From Klebsiella ornithinolytica NBRC 105727 = ATCC 31898 (GTDB taxonomy: Bacteria; Pseudomonadota; Gammaproteobacteria; Enterobacterales; Enterobacteriaceae), in NCBI RefSeq assembly GCF_001598295.1, contig NZ_BCYR01000005.1, positions 62,001 to 126,000 of the forward strand: 64,000 bases of DNA, written 5' to 3'. Positions 1-8,473 of the stretch are shown piece after piece. A model generated the notes under the pieces. That model saw only the letters and a program-made list of their open reading frames with translations. It searched no databases and was not told the origin of the DNA. Every line of letters begins with the position of its first letter. Positions within the stretch are counted from its first letter, which is position 1. A program made the translations under genes and the position numbers.

Positions 1-26
1 ATACGCGGTTTTAAGGGTTCGCTCAT
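1..26 (-). CDS. ycjF: YcjF, N-terminal fragment (runs off the window)
   Basis: Only the first nine codons are present, reading MSEPLKPRI from an ATG at position 26. This matches the start of the inner-membrane protein YcjF (UPF0283), which follows ycjX in enterobacteria. The ATG overlaps the ycjX stop codon by four bases (ATGA), so the two are translationally coupled. The rest of the gene lies to the left of the window. YcjX-YcjF are members of the PspF regulon in E. coli, which fits the adjacent psp operon. Confidence 0.8.
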
Positions 27-1420
27 CGCAATTTATCTCCGATCAAAAATTCAAGCGCGGCATCCAGGCGGATATGCGGCAGCGGCTTATCGACGTCCAT
101 CACCTGCGGACGGAAATTCTCAAACTGAAACCCCTGCTGCTGCCAGAACGCCTGACCCGGCAACCGGGCCGGAACCTCTCCGGGGTAGACGGTCAGCGGC
201 TGACCGTCGCTCAGGCGGTTGCCGCGCAGCGCGGGGATCTTCTCGCCGTTAACCTCAATCAACCCGCTCTGCGTCGCCTGAATCGATGCCAGTCCCAGAC
301 AATCCATACTGATGCCTTCGAACGCGGCATTCTGCCAGGCGTCCTGAATCAGCTGCTGCAGCAGAGAAACCATATTGCCGTGTTGATCGACGGTGACATG
401 ATCGGCTTTGGTCGCGGCAAACAGCAGCTTGTCGATCACCGGGGAAAACAGACGGCGGAACAGGGTTCGCTGACCGTAATGGAAGCTCTGCATCAGCTGA
501 GTCAGCGCCAGGCGCATATCGTTGAAGGCCTGCGGGCCGCTGTTCAGCGGCTGCAGGCAGTCCACCAGCACGATCTGGCGGTCAAAACGCAGGAAGTGGT
601 CTTTGTAAAAGCCCTTAACCACTTTTTCGCAGTAATATTTAAAGCGTTCGCGCAGCATTCCGGCGTTGCTGTGTTTATCCGCCTGGGCCAGCTTCGCTTC
701 ACCAATTGCGTCCACATCCGGCCAGGGGAAAAACTGCAGGGCCGGCGCCCCGGCCATATCTCCCGGCAGTACAAAGCGTCCCGGCTGAATAAAGTGCAGA
801 CCTTCTCGTTTACAGGCATGCAGATACTCCGTCCACGCGGCGGCAATCTCCGCCAGACGGTTTTCATCCGCCGGTGCCAGCGGATCCAGCCCGTCACAGA
901 GCTGACGCCAGCGGGCTGACCACGCCTCACGCTGCCCTTGCAGCAGGCCGGTCATCTGCCGCGACCAGCTGAGGTAGTCCTGCGCCAGCATCGGTAAATC
1001 AAGCAGCCACTCGCCCGGATAATCGACAATCTCCAGGTACAGCGTGGAGGTCTCTTTAAAATGGCGGAACAGCGATTCGCTGGAGCGGTAACGCAGCGCC
1101 AGACGAATTTCGCTCACTCCGCGGGTCGGCGTCGGCCAGACCGGCGGCGAACCGTACAGCTGCGCCAGCCCTTCATCATAGGTAAAACGCGGAATGCCGA
1201 AATCACGTTGCGGAACCCGTTTGACGCCAAGCAGGCGCTCTTCTCTCACCGCGCTAAGCAGCGGCAGGCGCGCCCCGGAGTGAATATTCAGCAGTTGATT
1301 GACCAGCGCGGTGATAAAGGCGGTTTTACCGCTGCGGCTCAGGCCCGTGACCGCCAGACGCAAATGGCGGTCAACGCCGCGGTTCACCAGCGCATTAAAT
1401 TCAGTTTTGAATCGCTTCAT
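23..1420 (-). CDS. ycjX: YcjX, P-loop NTPase-like stress protein
   Basis: This is a 465-aa protein of the YcjX/DUF463 family, the usual length. A P-loop (GLSRSGKTAF) lies near residues 26-35, and the block around DYPGEWLLDLP acts as a Walker B/G3-like region. I chose the ATG at 1420 rather than 1426, because an AGGA Shine-Dalgarno sits about six bases before it and the result begins MKRFK like the E. coli protein. In E. coli the gene belongs to the PspF/sigma-54 regulon and responds to envelope stress; its biochemical function is not settled. It overlaps ycjF by four bases and follows the psp operon on the same strand. Confidence 0.93.
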   Translation of the reverse strand: MKRFKTEFNALVNRGVDRHLRLAVTGLSRSGKTAFITALVNQLLNIHSGARLPLLSAVREERLLGVKRVPQRDFGIPRFTYDEGLAQLYGSPPVWPTPTRGVSEIRLALRYRSSESLFRHFKETSTLYLEIVDYPGEWLLDLPMLAQDYLSWSRQMTGLLQGQREAWSARWRQLCDGLDPLAPADENRLAEIAAAWTEYLHACKREGLHFIQPGRFVLPGDMAGAPALQFFPWPDVDAIGEAKLAQADKHSNAGMLRERFKYYCEKVVKGFYKDHFLRFDRQIVLVDCLQPLNSGPQAFNDMRLALTQLMQSFHYGQRTLFRRLFSPVIDKLLFAATKADHVTVDQHGNMVSLLQQLIQDAWQNAAFEGISMDCLGLASIQATQSGLIEVNGEKIPALRGNRLSDGQPLTVYPGEVPARLPGQAFWQQQGFQFENFRPQVMDVDKPLPHIRLDAALEFLIGDKLR

Positions 1421-1543
1421 TGCCATCCTGTTATGCTCTGAAGGAAAGTGCTTTGATTATAAGCTATTAGGTGAGGATAAGTAGCAAGATTCCCGCCCGT
1501 GATGCCGGAGGCTGAGCGCTGATGGCATTCACCTCAGTGGCTG

Positions 1544-1614
1544 CGCGCAGGCGCGCCTGCGCGAGTTCACCCCGTCCACCCCGTCGACGTCGGTACGATG
1601 CGCCTGACGCATCG
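1544..1614. repeat. Palindromic pair downstream of pspD (REP/BIME-like or terminator)
   Basis: Positions 1544-1563 form a perfect 20-bp palindrome (CGCGCAGG, CGCG, CCTGCGCG). A second stem-loop follows at 1596-1614, with CGATGCG and CGCATCG arms around CCTGA. Both lie in the 204-bp gap between pspD and ycjX. The GC-rich arms and the GATGCG core resemble enterobacterial REP elements. There is no T-run for a clear intrinsic terminator in either direction. They could limit read-through or protect the 3' end of the psp mRNA. Confidence 0.45.
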
Positions 1615-1624
1615 CCTCGTTCGA

Positions 1625-1843
1625 TCATTTCATCCCGCGGGCAAAACGATTGGCCAGACGGCTGAGCAACGGTTCCAGCGCCACCGCCAGCAGCATTTTT
1701 AATGGCCGACGCGCCACCGATTTCACCGCCCAGCCGGCAACGCCCGCCGGGCCATAACGTAACGCGGTCAGCAGAACCAGCTTACCCGCGATTTTCAGGC
1801 CGGGTTTCACTTTTTGCCCCGCCTGCTGCCATTTTATATTCAT
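1625..1843 (-). CDS. pspD: Phage shock protein D
   Basis: This 72-aa protein is recognisable as PspD by its N-terminus ([15 protein letters not shown]) and its C-terminal run of basic and small residues. A single hydrophobic stretch near residues 22-45 suggests peripheral or single-pass association with the inner membrane. PspD is the least-characterised member of the psp operon. It is the last gene of pspABCD here; pspE, the periplasmic rhodanese that follows it in E. coli, is not found before ycjX. Confidence 0.88.
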   Translation of the reverse strand: MNIKWQQAGQKVKPGLKIAGKLVLLTALRYGPAGVAGWAVKSVARRPLKMLLAVALEPLLSRLANRFARGMK

Positions 1844-1862
1844 GCGTGACCTCAGATTTCAG

Positions 1863-2222
1863 TTAGAGCTGGCGAAAACGGCTGCGTAACGTAAAGGTAT
1901 CCGACGTGACATAGCGTTCCATTTCGCGCAGGCGGCGTTCGCTGGCCGCCAGTTCTTGATCCGCCGCGGCCAGCAGCTCACCGCTGGTCGGCATTTTCTC
2001 GCCGTACAATTCACTTTCCGGCATCGGGTCAAGAGCGAATGTCAGGATGATGTACGCCACCACCACAAAGAAAAACAGGCCAAAGATCATCGCCAGTACG
2101 GTAATCAGTCGTACCAGCTTGACCGGCACATCCAGATACTGCGCGATACCGGCGCAGACGCCTTTTACCATGCCGTGCTGCGGCACGCGCCACAGTTTTT
2201 TATTCAGATCCAGTCCGCCCAT
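1863..2222 (-). CDS. pspC: Phage shock protein C, membrane sensor
   Basis: PspC is a 119-aa inner-membrane protein that, with PspB, relieves PspA inhibition of PspF under membrane stress. The N-terminal PspC domain is visible (LNKKLWRVPQ...GVCAGIAQYLDVPVKLVR), followed by a transmembrane helix near residues 40-65 and a C-terminal part ending in the conserved SDTFTLRSRFRQL. Its ATG overlaps the last base of the pspB stop (TAATG), indicating translational coupling and a fixed PspB:PspC ratio. Confidence 0.95.
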   Translation of the reverse strand: MGGLDLNKKLWRVPQHGMVKGVCAGIAQYLDVPVKLVRLITVLAMIFGLFFFVVVAYIILTFALDPMPESELYGEKMPTSGELLAAADQELAASERRLREMERYVTSDTFTLRSRFRQL

Positions 2223-2446
2223 TATTTGTCTCTCCAGTTCGGATGTTCGGCATCAAGAATGTCTTCCAGCGTCTGAATACGTTCGCGCATGCGCTTTGCA
2301 TCGTCGGTCAGCTGCAGCAAACGCTGCTGTTCATTCTGCGATAAGCTGCCGCTCGCGGTGCGGTTGTTGTAGTGCAGCCAAAGCCAGACCGGTAAAACGA
2401 ACAGCACAAACAGCGTCAGGGGTATGGCAATAAAAAGCGTACTCAT
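2222..2446 (-). CDS. pspB: Phage shock protein B
   Basis: PspB is a 74-aa inner-membrane protein. An N-terminal transmembrane helix (residues about 3-24, IAIPLTLFVLFVLPVWLWLHY) is followed by a cytoplasmic amphipathic/coiled-coil segment (residues about 37-66). It works with PspC as a positive effector of psp induction by engaging PspA. The gene lies 146 bp downstream of pspA and is coupled to pspC by a one-base overlap. Confidence 0.94.
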   Translation of the reverse strand: MSTLFIAIPLTLFVLFVLPVWLWLHYNNRTASGSLSQNEQQRLLQLTDDAKRMRERIQTLEDILDAEHPNWRDK

Positions 2447-2471
2447 GTGTACTCCTTACAGTGAGTGAACG

Positions 2472-2491
2472 GCGGCGCATAGCAGCGCCGC
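2472..2491 (-). other. Stem-loop in the pspA-pspB spacer
   Basis: The spacer contains inverted arms GCGGCGC (2472-2478) and GCGCCGC (2485-2491) around a six-base loop. No T-run follows, so it is not an obvious terminator. A hairpin between pspA and pspB could stabilise the upstream pspA message and help keep PspA more abundant than PspBC; that role is inference. Confidence 0.4.
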
Positions 2492-2592
2492 AACGCGTTA
2501 TCCTTCAGAACGTCGGGGCATCGACCCACGACCAGCTTTAGCTGAGGCCGCCAGACCCGGCCTGCCTGTCCCGAAGGCGCTGGCCTATGCCA

Positions 2593-3258
2593 TTAGTTGT
2601 TTTGATTCATTTTGCTTTTCAACGCCGCCAGCTGTGCGCTGATTTCATCATCCGCTTTCAGGTCGGCAAACTGCTGATCCAGCGTTTTCTGTTTACCAAA
2701 ACCGTGGCTTTCCGCTTCGGCTTCCATATGATCGATGCGGCGTTCAAAGGATTCAAAACGCGCCATAGCTTCATCAATTTTACCGCTATCCAGCTGACGA
2801 CGCACATCGCGGGAAGAGCTGGCCGCCTGATGACGCAGAGTCAGCGCCTGCTGGCGAGCGCGGGTTTCGCTCAGTTTATTCTCCAGCTCACCAATCTCTT
2901 TTTTCATGCGCGTCAGCGTTTCATCAACCATCTGCGCTTCATTTTCCAGACTGCCGATAAGGTCGGTCAGCTTTTGCTTTTCGATAAGCGCGGCACGCGC
3001 CAAATCTTCTTTGTCCTTACGCAGCGCCAGTTCCGCTTTTTCCTGCCACTCGGCCTGCTGGGCAAGCGCTTGTTCAATTCGGCGGCTCAGCTGTTTCTTT
3101 TCCGCCAGCGCGCGTGCCGAAGTCGAACGCACTTCGACCAGCGTATCCTCCATCTCCTGGATCATCAGACGAACCAGCTTCTGCGGATCTTCCGCTTTCT
3201 CCAGCAGGGAGTTGATGTTGGCGTTCACGATGTCGGCAAAACGAGAAAAAATACCCAT
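2593..3258 (-). CDS. pspA: Phage shock protein A (ESCRT-III/Vipp1 family)
   Basis: PspA binds and inhibits the enhancer-binding protein PspF, and under stress forms oligomers that protect the inner membrane and the proton-motive force. The true start is the ATG at 3258 ([21 protein letters not shown]), giving 221 aa, essentially the E. coli length; the open frame extends further upstream without homology. The N-terminal amphipathic helix is followed by long coiled-coil helices (residues about 25-190). It is the first gene of the operon, behind a sigma-54 promoter at about 3321-3336. Confidence 0.97.
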   Translation of the reverse strand: MGIFSRFADIVNANINSLLEKAEDPQKLVRLMIQEMEDTLVEVRSTSARALAEKKQLSRRIEQALAQQAEWQEKAELALRKDKEDLARAALIEKQKLTDLIGSLENEAQMVDETLTRMKKEIGELENKLSETRARQQALTLRHQAASSSRDVRRQLDSGKIDEAMARFESFERRIDHMEAEAESHGFGKQKTLDQQFADLKADDEISAQLAALKSKMNQNN

Positions 3259-3320
3259 AACGTTGATCCTCATAGTTCTGATTTCAGGCCGGGGCCTGTG
3301 ATGATACTTACGCTGATTAA

Positions 3321-3336
3321 TACAAATCCTGTGCCA
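3321..3336 (-). promoter_or_regulatory. Sigma-54 promoter of pspA
   Basis: Read on the minus strand this is TGGCAC, five bases, then TTGTA. It matches the -24/-12 consensus with GG and TG dinucleotides correctly spaced. It lies 63 bases before the pspA ATG and between pspA and pspF, where the E. coli psp sigma-54 promoter is found. Confidence 0.85.
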
Positions 3337-3383
3337 ACTTTTTATCTTGTTGATTTTAAAAGGAGTGGTTGTTATCTGCACAG

Positions 3384-3403
3384 CAGGTTGCTACAGTAAC
3401 CTG
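3384..3403. promoter_or_regulatory. Candidate PspF upstream activating site
   Basis: This is an imperfect 20-bp palindrome with arms CAGGTT and AACCTG and extra CT/AG pairing inside. It sits about 50-65 bp upstream of the -24 element and just before pspF. PspF binds upstream activating sequences in this interval in E. coli and also autorepresses pspF. The exact E. coli motif was not compared base by base, so this is a positional and symmetry-based call. Confidence 0.5.
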
Positions 3404-3435
3404 GTGAATCACACGATTAAATGGCGAATTTCATC

Positions 3436-4419
3436 ATGGCGGAATACAAGGATAACCTGCTCGGAGAAGCGAACAGCTTTCTCGAGGTGCTGGAACAAGT
3501 GTCGCGGCTGGCGCCGCTGGACAAACCGGTGCTGGTCATTGGTGAACGCGGCACCGGTAAAGAGCTTATCGCCAACCGCCTGCACTTTCTCTCTTCGCGC
3601 TGGCAGGGACCGTTCATCTCCCTCAACTGCGCGGCGCTGAATGAAAATCTGCTGGATAGCGAACTGTTTGGCCATGAAGCCGGCGCCTTTACCGGAGCCA
3701 GCAAGCGTCATCCGGGACGCTTTGAGCGCGCCGACGGTGGAACCCTGTTCCTGGATGAGCTGGCGACAGCGCCGATGCTGGTACAGGAAAAGCTGCTGCG
3801 GGTAATTGAATATGGCGAACTGGAGCGCGTGGGCGGCAGTCAGCCGCTGCAGGTCAACGTGCGTCTGGTGTGTGCGACCAATGCCGATCTGCCGCAGATG
3901 GTTGAGGCCGGCCATTTCCGCGCCGACCTCCTCGACCGCCTCGCCTTCGATGTGGTGCAGCTGCCGCCGCTACGCGACAGACAGAGCGACATTATGCTGC
4001 TGGCAAACCAGTTCGCTATCCAGATGTGTCGTGAACTGGGTCTGCCGCTGTTTCCCGGCTTCAGCGATCGCGCCCGCGAAACGCTGCTCGGCTACCGCTG
4101 GCCGGGGAATATTCGTGAGCTGAAAAACGTGGTGGAGCGCTCGGTCTATCGCCACGGCACCAGCGACAGCGAACTGGATAACATCATCATTAATCCGTTC
4201 CATCAACCTCTGCCGCTTCAGTCGCCCCCCGCAGACGTTGCCGCGAATCCCGCCGGGCCAACGCTACCTCTGGATCTGCGGGCCTTCCAGCAGGAACAAG
4301 AAAAAAACCTGCTGCAGACGAGTCTGCAGCAGGCGAAGTACAATCAGAAACAGGCGGCGGCGCTGCTTGGGTTAACCTACCACCAGCTGCGGGCGCTGCT
4401 CAAAAAACATCAGCTGTGA
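3436..4419 (+). CDS. pspF: PspF, sigma-54 enhancer-binding activator of psp
   Basis: PspF is an AAA+ activator without a regulatory receiver domain; PspA controls it directly. The 327-aa protein starts at ATG 3436 (MAEYKDNLLGEANSF). It shows Walker A GERGTGKE (residues 36-43), the sigma-54-contacting GAFTGA loop (83-88), Walker B in GGTLFLDELATAP, and a C-terminal helix-turn-helix (KYNQKQAAALLGLTYHQLRALLK). An in-frame ATG at 3421 has no better ribosome site. The linker before the helix-turn-helix (about residues 258-280) diverges most. Its 3' end overlaps the convergent MFS gene by ten bases. Confidence 0.97.
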   Translation: MAEYKDNLLGEANSFLEVLEQVSRLAPLDKPVLVIGERGTGKELIANRLHFLSSRWQGPFISLNCAALNENLLDSELFGHEAGAFTGASKRHPGRFERADGGTLFLDELATAPMLVQEKLLRVIEYGELERVGGSQPLQVNVRLVCATNADLPQMVEAGHFRADLLDRLAFDVVQLPPLRDRQSDIMLLANQFAIQMCRELGLPLFPGFSDRARETLLGYRWPGNIRELKNVVERSVYRHGTSDSELDNIIINPFHQPLPLQSPPADVAANPAGPTLPLDLRAFQQEQEKNLLQTSLQQAKYNQKQAAALLGLTYHQLRALLKKHQL

Positions 4420-5801
4420 GACCGACACGGCAGCATCAGGGCGCTGACCACCGTTGCCCCCAGGCACATCGCCGCGTTAAACCACAGCGCATACTGGGCG
4501 GCGCTGGCCATACCGAGCGGTAAAAACAGCGCAAAAAGTGACGCTGTCACCGCAATTCCCATCGCCCCACCCAGCGAGCTGCCCATTTTGTAAATCCCCG
4601 AGGCGACGCCCACTTTGTTTTCCGGCGCGTTGACTACCGCCGTGTCGGTAGAGGGTGTCGCATAGCACCCCAGCCCGAGGCCAAACAGCACGTTGCTGAG
4701 AAAAACGGTGACGATATAGAGCGACTTATCGAGAAAGGTGCAGGAGATAAGCACAATCGCCACGGCGGTCAGGAGCGGCCCGGTCATCATCGGCAGCCTG
4801 GCCCCGTAGCGCTGCAGCAGCTTTTCCCCCACGCGGATCATCGCCAGAACGGTCACCAGATAGCCCAGCGTCATGCCGCCGGTCTCCAGCGGGCTCATAT
4901 TGTGCCCTTTTTGCAGCCAGATACTGGTGATCATCATCGTGCCAATCGCGCCGTTAAGCAGAAAGTTTGACAGCACGGCGGCGCTGTAGGCCCGGTTGCG
5001 AAACAGTGCAAAATCAATCAGCGCGGCGTCCCCTTTGCGCAGGCCGCTGCGGATGAAAAACCCTGCCGCCAGCAGCGAGCCGGCAAACATCGTCAGCGAC
5101 AGGCCGCTGCTCCAGCCCCACCCGTGCCCCTTACTGATAAACAGATTCAACAGCACCAGCGACGCGATCAGGCTCAACAGGCCGCTGATATCCAGCTTTT
5201 GCTGCTGCGCGCCGGCGCTACGGCTTTCCGGCGTACCGCGAAGCAGCAGCAGCGCCACCAGCGCAACGGCAATGGAAAAGACAAAGATCCAACGCCAGCC
5301 AAGACCGGTCGCGATGGCGCCGCCGACGAATGAACATAGCCCGCTACCGCCCCACGAACCGATAACCCAGAAGCTCACTGCGCGCTGGCGGGCCTTGCCT
5401 TCATACCAGGTTTTGATCAATGCCAGGGTCGCGGGCATGATGCAGGCCGCCGACAGCCCCTGTAAAACGCGCCCGGCGAGAAACAGCCAGGGTCCCTGGG
5501 CCAGGATCAGCAGCGCACTACCGGCAATACTCAATCCTAAGCCGATATGGGTCATGCGCATCCGGCCAAATTTATCCGCCAGCCCGCCGCTGGCGACAAC
5601 AAAGCAGCCGCTGAAAAGTGCGCTGAGGCTGACGGCAAGCGTCAGCGTCTCCAGGGAAATATCCAGACTGTTTTTCATTGCCGGCACGACGTTGATAACC
5701 GACTGGGCAAACAGCCAGAAGGTCAGCACGCTCAGCACGATGCCCGCCAGCAGACGATCGGTGCCGACAAACGGTGTGTCGGTCAGAGATACGGAGCTCA
5801 T
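4410..5801 (-). CDS. MFS drug:proton antiporter-like transporter (DHA2-like)
   Basis: This is a 463-aa major facilitator with roughly 14 predicted membrane helices, in the style of the DHA2 drug-export family. The MFS loop-2/3 signature is visible as GGLADKFGRMRMTHIG (residues about 73-88), and antiporter-like glycines occur in the fifth helix (WVIGSWGGSGLCSFVGGAIATGLGWRW). A strong GGAGG site precedes the ATG at 5801. The gene is not part of the E. coli psp-sap interval and is an accessory insertion. Substrate is unknown; multidrug or metabolite export is most likely. Confidence 0.8.
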   Translation of the reverse strand: MSSVSLTDTPFVGTDRLLAGIVLSVLTFWLFAQSVINVVPAMKNSLDISLETLTLAVSLSALFSGCFVVASGGLADKFGRMRMTHIGLGLSIAGSALLILAQGPWLFLAGRVLQGLSAACIMPATLALIKTWYEGKARQRAVSFWVIGSWGGSGLCSFVGGAIATGLGWRWIFVFSIAVALVALLLLRGTPESRSAGAQQQKLDISGLLSLIASLVLLNLFISKGHGWGWSSGLSLTMFAGSLLAAGFFIRSGLRKGDAALIDFALFRNRAYSAAVLSNFLLNGAIGTMMITSIWLQKGHNMSPLETGGMTLGYLVTVLAMIRVGEKLLQRYGARLPMMTGPLLTAVAIVLISCTFLDKSLYIVTVFLSNVLFGLGLGCYATPSTDTAVVNAPENKVGVASGIYKMGSSLGGAMGIAVTASLFALFLPLGMASAAQYALWFNAAMCLGATVVSALMLPCRSHS

Positions 5802-5925
5802 AGAGTGCCTCCGGGATACTTCGTCCTTTTAGGACGGCGAGGAAAGGAGCTGGGTTTCCCCCTGACTGCTTTTGATTTGACCATCGTCAATATCCTTCAC
5901 ATTTTTATGCGTATTTTCTGAGGCT

Positions 5926-7181
5926 ATGAGACGCGCCTATAAATACAGGTTTTATCCAACACCCGGGCAAGCTGAGCTTCTGGCTCAAACGTTCGGATGC
6001 GTGCGTTTTGTCTATAACTCGATCCTGCGCTGGCGTACCGATGCCTACTACGAACGCCAGGAGAAAATCGGCTATACACAAGCCAGTGCCCGTCTGACAG
6101 CACTGAAAAAAGAGCCAGAATTTGTCTGGCTGAATGACGTTTCCTGCGTGCCACTACAGCAAGCCTTGCGCCACCAACAAACGGCGTTTTCGAACTTCTT
6201 CGCCGGACGTGCCGCATATCCTGCCTTTAAGAGCAAACGCCATAAACAGACGGCAGAGCTGACCGCCAGCGCGTTTAAATACCGTGACGGCAGGTTGTAC
6301 TGGCAAAATGCAAAGCGCCTTTAGACGTGCGCTGGAGCCGTGAATTACCGTCTGCACCCTCTACCGTCACTATTTCAAAAGATGCCGCCGGACGATATTT
6401 CGTCTCCTGCCTTTGCGAGTCTGAACCTGTATCACTGCCGATCGCCGCTTCCACCGTCGGCATTGATGTCGGTTTAAAAGATTTGTTCGTCACCGATACC
6501 GGATTTAAACAAAGCAATCCCCGCTATACTGCTAAATACGCAGCACGCCTGGCTCTACTCCAGCGCCGGTTAAGCAAAAAGGCCAGAGGATCGAAAAACC
6601 GCGCCAGGGCTCGCTTAAAAGTTGCCCGACTTTACGCAAAAATTGCCGATTGCCGACTGGATGCCTTGCACAAGGCAACCCGCAAACTGATTAACGATAA
6701 CCAGGTTGTTTGCGTCGAATCCCTTAAGGTGAACAACATGCTCCGCAACCCGTCACTATCCAAAGCGATAGCAGACGCGAGCTGGAGCGAATTCGTGCGC
6801 CAGCTCCGGTATAAAGGCGAATGGGCAGGGCGTAGCGTGGTCGCAATTGACCCGTATTTTCCGTCCTCAAAACGCTGTAGCTGTTGCGGTTTCACCATGC
6901 AAAAAATGCCTCTTGATGTTCGTAAATGGCACTGCCCTGAATGCGGCGCAGACCATGACCGTGACATTAACGCGGCCCGGAATATAAAAGCTGCCGGACT
7001 GGCAGTGTTAGCTTGTGGAGAGTCTGTAAATCCTAAAACGCTTAGTGCGGCTCAGGTTCGACTCCGCGAAACAAGAATCCCCTTCCTTCAGGGTGGGGAG
7101 TGTCAAAATAGGGTCCTCCGGTCGCGGGTCGTTAGCGCAGATAATGTTCCGTCAGGCCGCACCACAGCGCCGCGCCCTTGA
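5926..7181 (+). pseudogene. tnpB: tnpB (IS200/IS605-IS1341 group), frameshifted
   Basis: The N-terminal part (5926-6324, MRRAYKYRFYPTPGQAELL) and the C-terminal part (6327-7181) are two frames of one TnpB RNA-guided nuclease. A missing A in the run at 6312-6314 explains the break: adding one A restores NAKAPLDVRWSREL across the join. The C-terminal frame keeps the RuvC-like residues (Asp in GIDVGLKDL, Glu in CVESLKVNNML, Asp in DRDINAARN) and the CxxC...CxxC zinc ribbon. No tnpA transposase is present, so it is an IS1341-type unit. The frame runs past the likely element end (about 7106) into flanking DNA and over the 3' end of the amidohydrolase gene. It could instead be a recoding site or a sequencing error in a short A-run. 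Confidence 0.85.
7000..7125 (+). ncRNA. Candidate omega-RNA / right end of the tnpB element
   Basis: TnpB elements encode their guide RNA across the 3' end of tnpB and the right end. Here a stem (CCCCTTCC, loop TTCA, GGGTGGGG; 7079-7098) is followed by AGTGTCAA ending at 7106, the usual form of such right ends. If the element ends at TCAA, the guide is the next 16-20 bases from 7107 (AATAGGGTCCTCCGG...). The 5' boundary is a guess and transcription is inferred. Confidence 0.55.
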
Positions 7182-8301
7182 GCAGGATCTCGTCGTTAAA
7201 ATCATAGCCGGGGTTATGCACCATACAGCGATCGGCTTCATCTCCGGCGCCGATAGTGAAATAACACCCGTTCGGATTATGTTCGAGCATAAAGGCAAAA
7301 TCTTCGCTGCCCATAAACGGTTTCACCTCCCCGACCTGCGCTTCGCCAAACAGCGACGTCGCCACCTCGCGCACCATCTGATTCGCGGCGGGATCGTTTT
7401 TCAGCACCGGACTGCCGTTGACATGGGTTAAGGTGGCCGTGGCGTTAAAGCTTTCCGCCTGGGCAACGGCAATATCGTGAATGCGCTGCAGGACCGTTTC
7501 CCGCACCTGCTCATTCAGCGTGCGGACCGTCAGCTTCATCAGCACCTTATCGTTGATAATGTTTGGCGCATGTCCCGCCTGAATACTGCCGACGGTCACC
7601 ACCGCCGGTTCAAATGGCGTGATATTGCGCGACACGATGGATTGCAGCGCCAGCGTGATGTGACAGGCAACCAGCGTGGCGTCAACGGTATGCTCCGGTA
7701 CCGCCCCGTGCCCGCCCACTCCCTTGACCTCAATATGCAGGGTATCGGAGGAGGCCATCATGGCGCCGTCGCGCAGGCCAATGTTACCCACCGCCTGCCC
7801 CGGCATATTGTGCAGACCAAAGATCAGGTCGCAGGGGAATTTATCGAACAGGCCGTCTTCCACCATAACCCGCCCGCCGTACAGCAGCTCTTCAGCGGGC
7901 TGAAAAATCAGCTGTAGCGTGCCATTAAACTGCCGGGTACGCGCCAGATACTCGGCGGCGTACAGGAGCGTGGTGGTGTGTCCGTCATGACCGCAGCCGT
8001 GAAAACGACCATCGACCTGACTGGCCCAGGCTTTACCGCTCGCCTCCTGCATCGGCAGCGCGTCCATGTCGGCGCGCAGGCCGAGGCGACGCTGACCGCT
8101 GCCGACGGTCAGGCTCCCGACCACGCCGGTTCCCGCCAGACCACGATGCACCTCATAGCCCCACTCGGTCAGCAGGCGTGCCACTTCATCGCTGGTTTGA
8201 TGTTCTTCGAAGCCGATCTCCGGCTGCTGATGGAAACGGCGACGCAGGGCGATAAACTGCGCTTCATTAACCTGTAAGGCCTCAATAAGTGGATGTGTCA
8301 T
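7132..8301 (-). CDS. M20-family amidohydrolase (hippurate/N-acyl-amino-acid hydrolase type)
   Basis: This is a 389-aa metallopeptidase-fold amidohydrolase. Family motifs are visible: RRRFHQQPEIGFEEHQT near the N-terminus, the metal site HGCGHDGHTTTLL (residues about 100-112), QPAEELLYGGRVM, and the late MGSEDFAFML. The start at 8301 (MTHPLIEAL) has AAGGA upstream; the longer frame to 8334 does not. Such enzymes cleave N-acyl or N-benzoyl amino acids or peptide conjugates; the substrate here is unknown. It is divergent from the AraC regulator at 8474, its probable controller. The tnpB element ends about 25 bp beyond its stop codon. Confidence 0.85.
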   Translation of the reverse strand: MTHPLIEALQVNEAQFIALRRRFHQQPEIGFEEHQTSDEVARLLTEWGYEVHRGLAGTGVVGSLTVGSGQRRLGLRADMDALPMQEASGKAWASQVDGRFHGCGHDGHTTTLLYAAEYLARTRQFNGTLQLIFQPAEELLYGGRVMVEDGLFDKFPCDLIFGLHNMPGQAVGNIGLRDGAMMASSDTLHIEVKGVGGHGAVPEHTVDATLVACHITLALQSIVSRNITPFEPAVVTVGSIQAGHAPNIINDKVLMKLTVRTLNEQVRETVLQRIHDIAVAQAESFNATATLTHVNGSPVLKNDPAANQMVREVATSLFGEAQVGEVKPFMGSEDFAFMLEHNPNGCYFTIGAGDEADRCMVHNPGYDFNDEILLKGAALWCGLTEHYLR

Positions 8302-8473
8302 TTTTGTTATTCCTTCATTGGGTTTGCGCGACACTTCCGAGTTTATGCGGTTAAAAAGTCTACGATGCGCTATTTTTTGTTTTATATTGACGGATTATTC
8401 ATGAGTGCTTTTCATAAAAATCGGTTATGACAAAAAATAACCTGTTATTTTTTGTCTTTGAGGGGACGTTACG

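Noticed and set aside
2593-3381. 262-aa PspA with a 41-residue N-terminal extension
   Set aside because: The extension crosses the sigma-54 promoter, and homology begins at MGIFSRF (3258).
5822-5836. CGTCC/GGACG hairpin as the left end of the tnpB element
   Set aside because: It overlaps the MFS gene leader and could as well belong to that gene. The left end cannot be fixed without an empty-site comparison.
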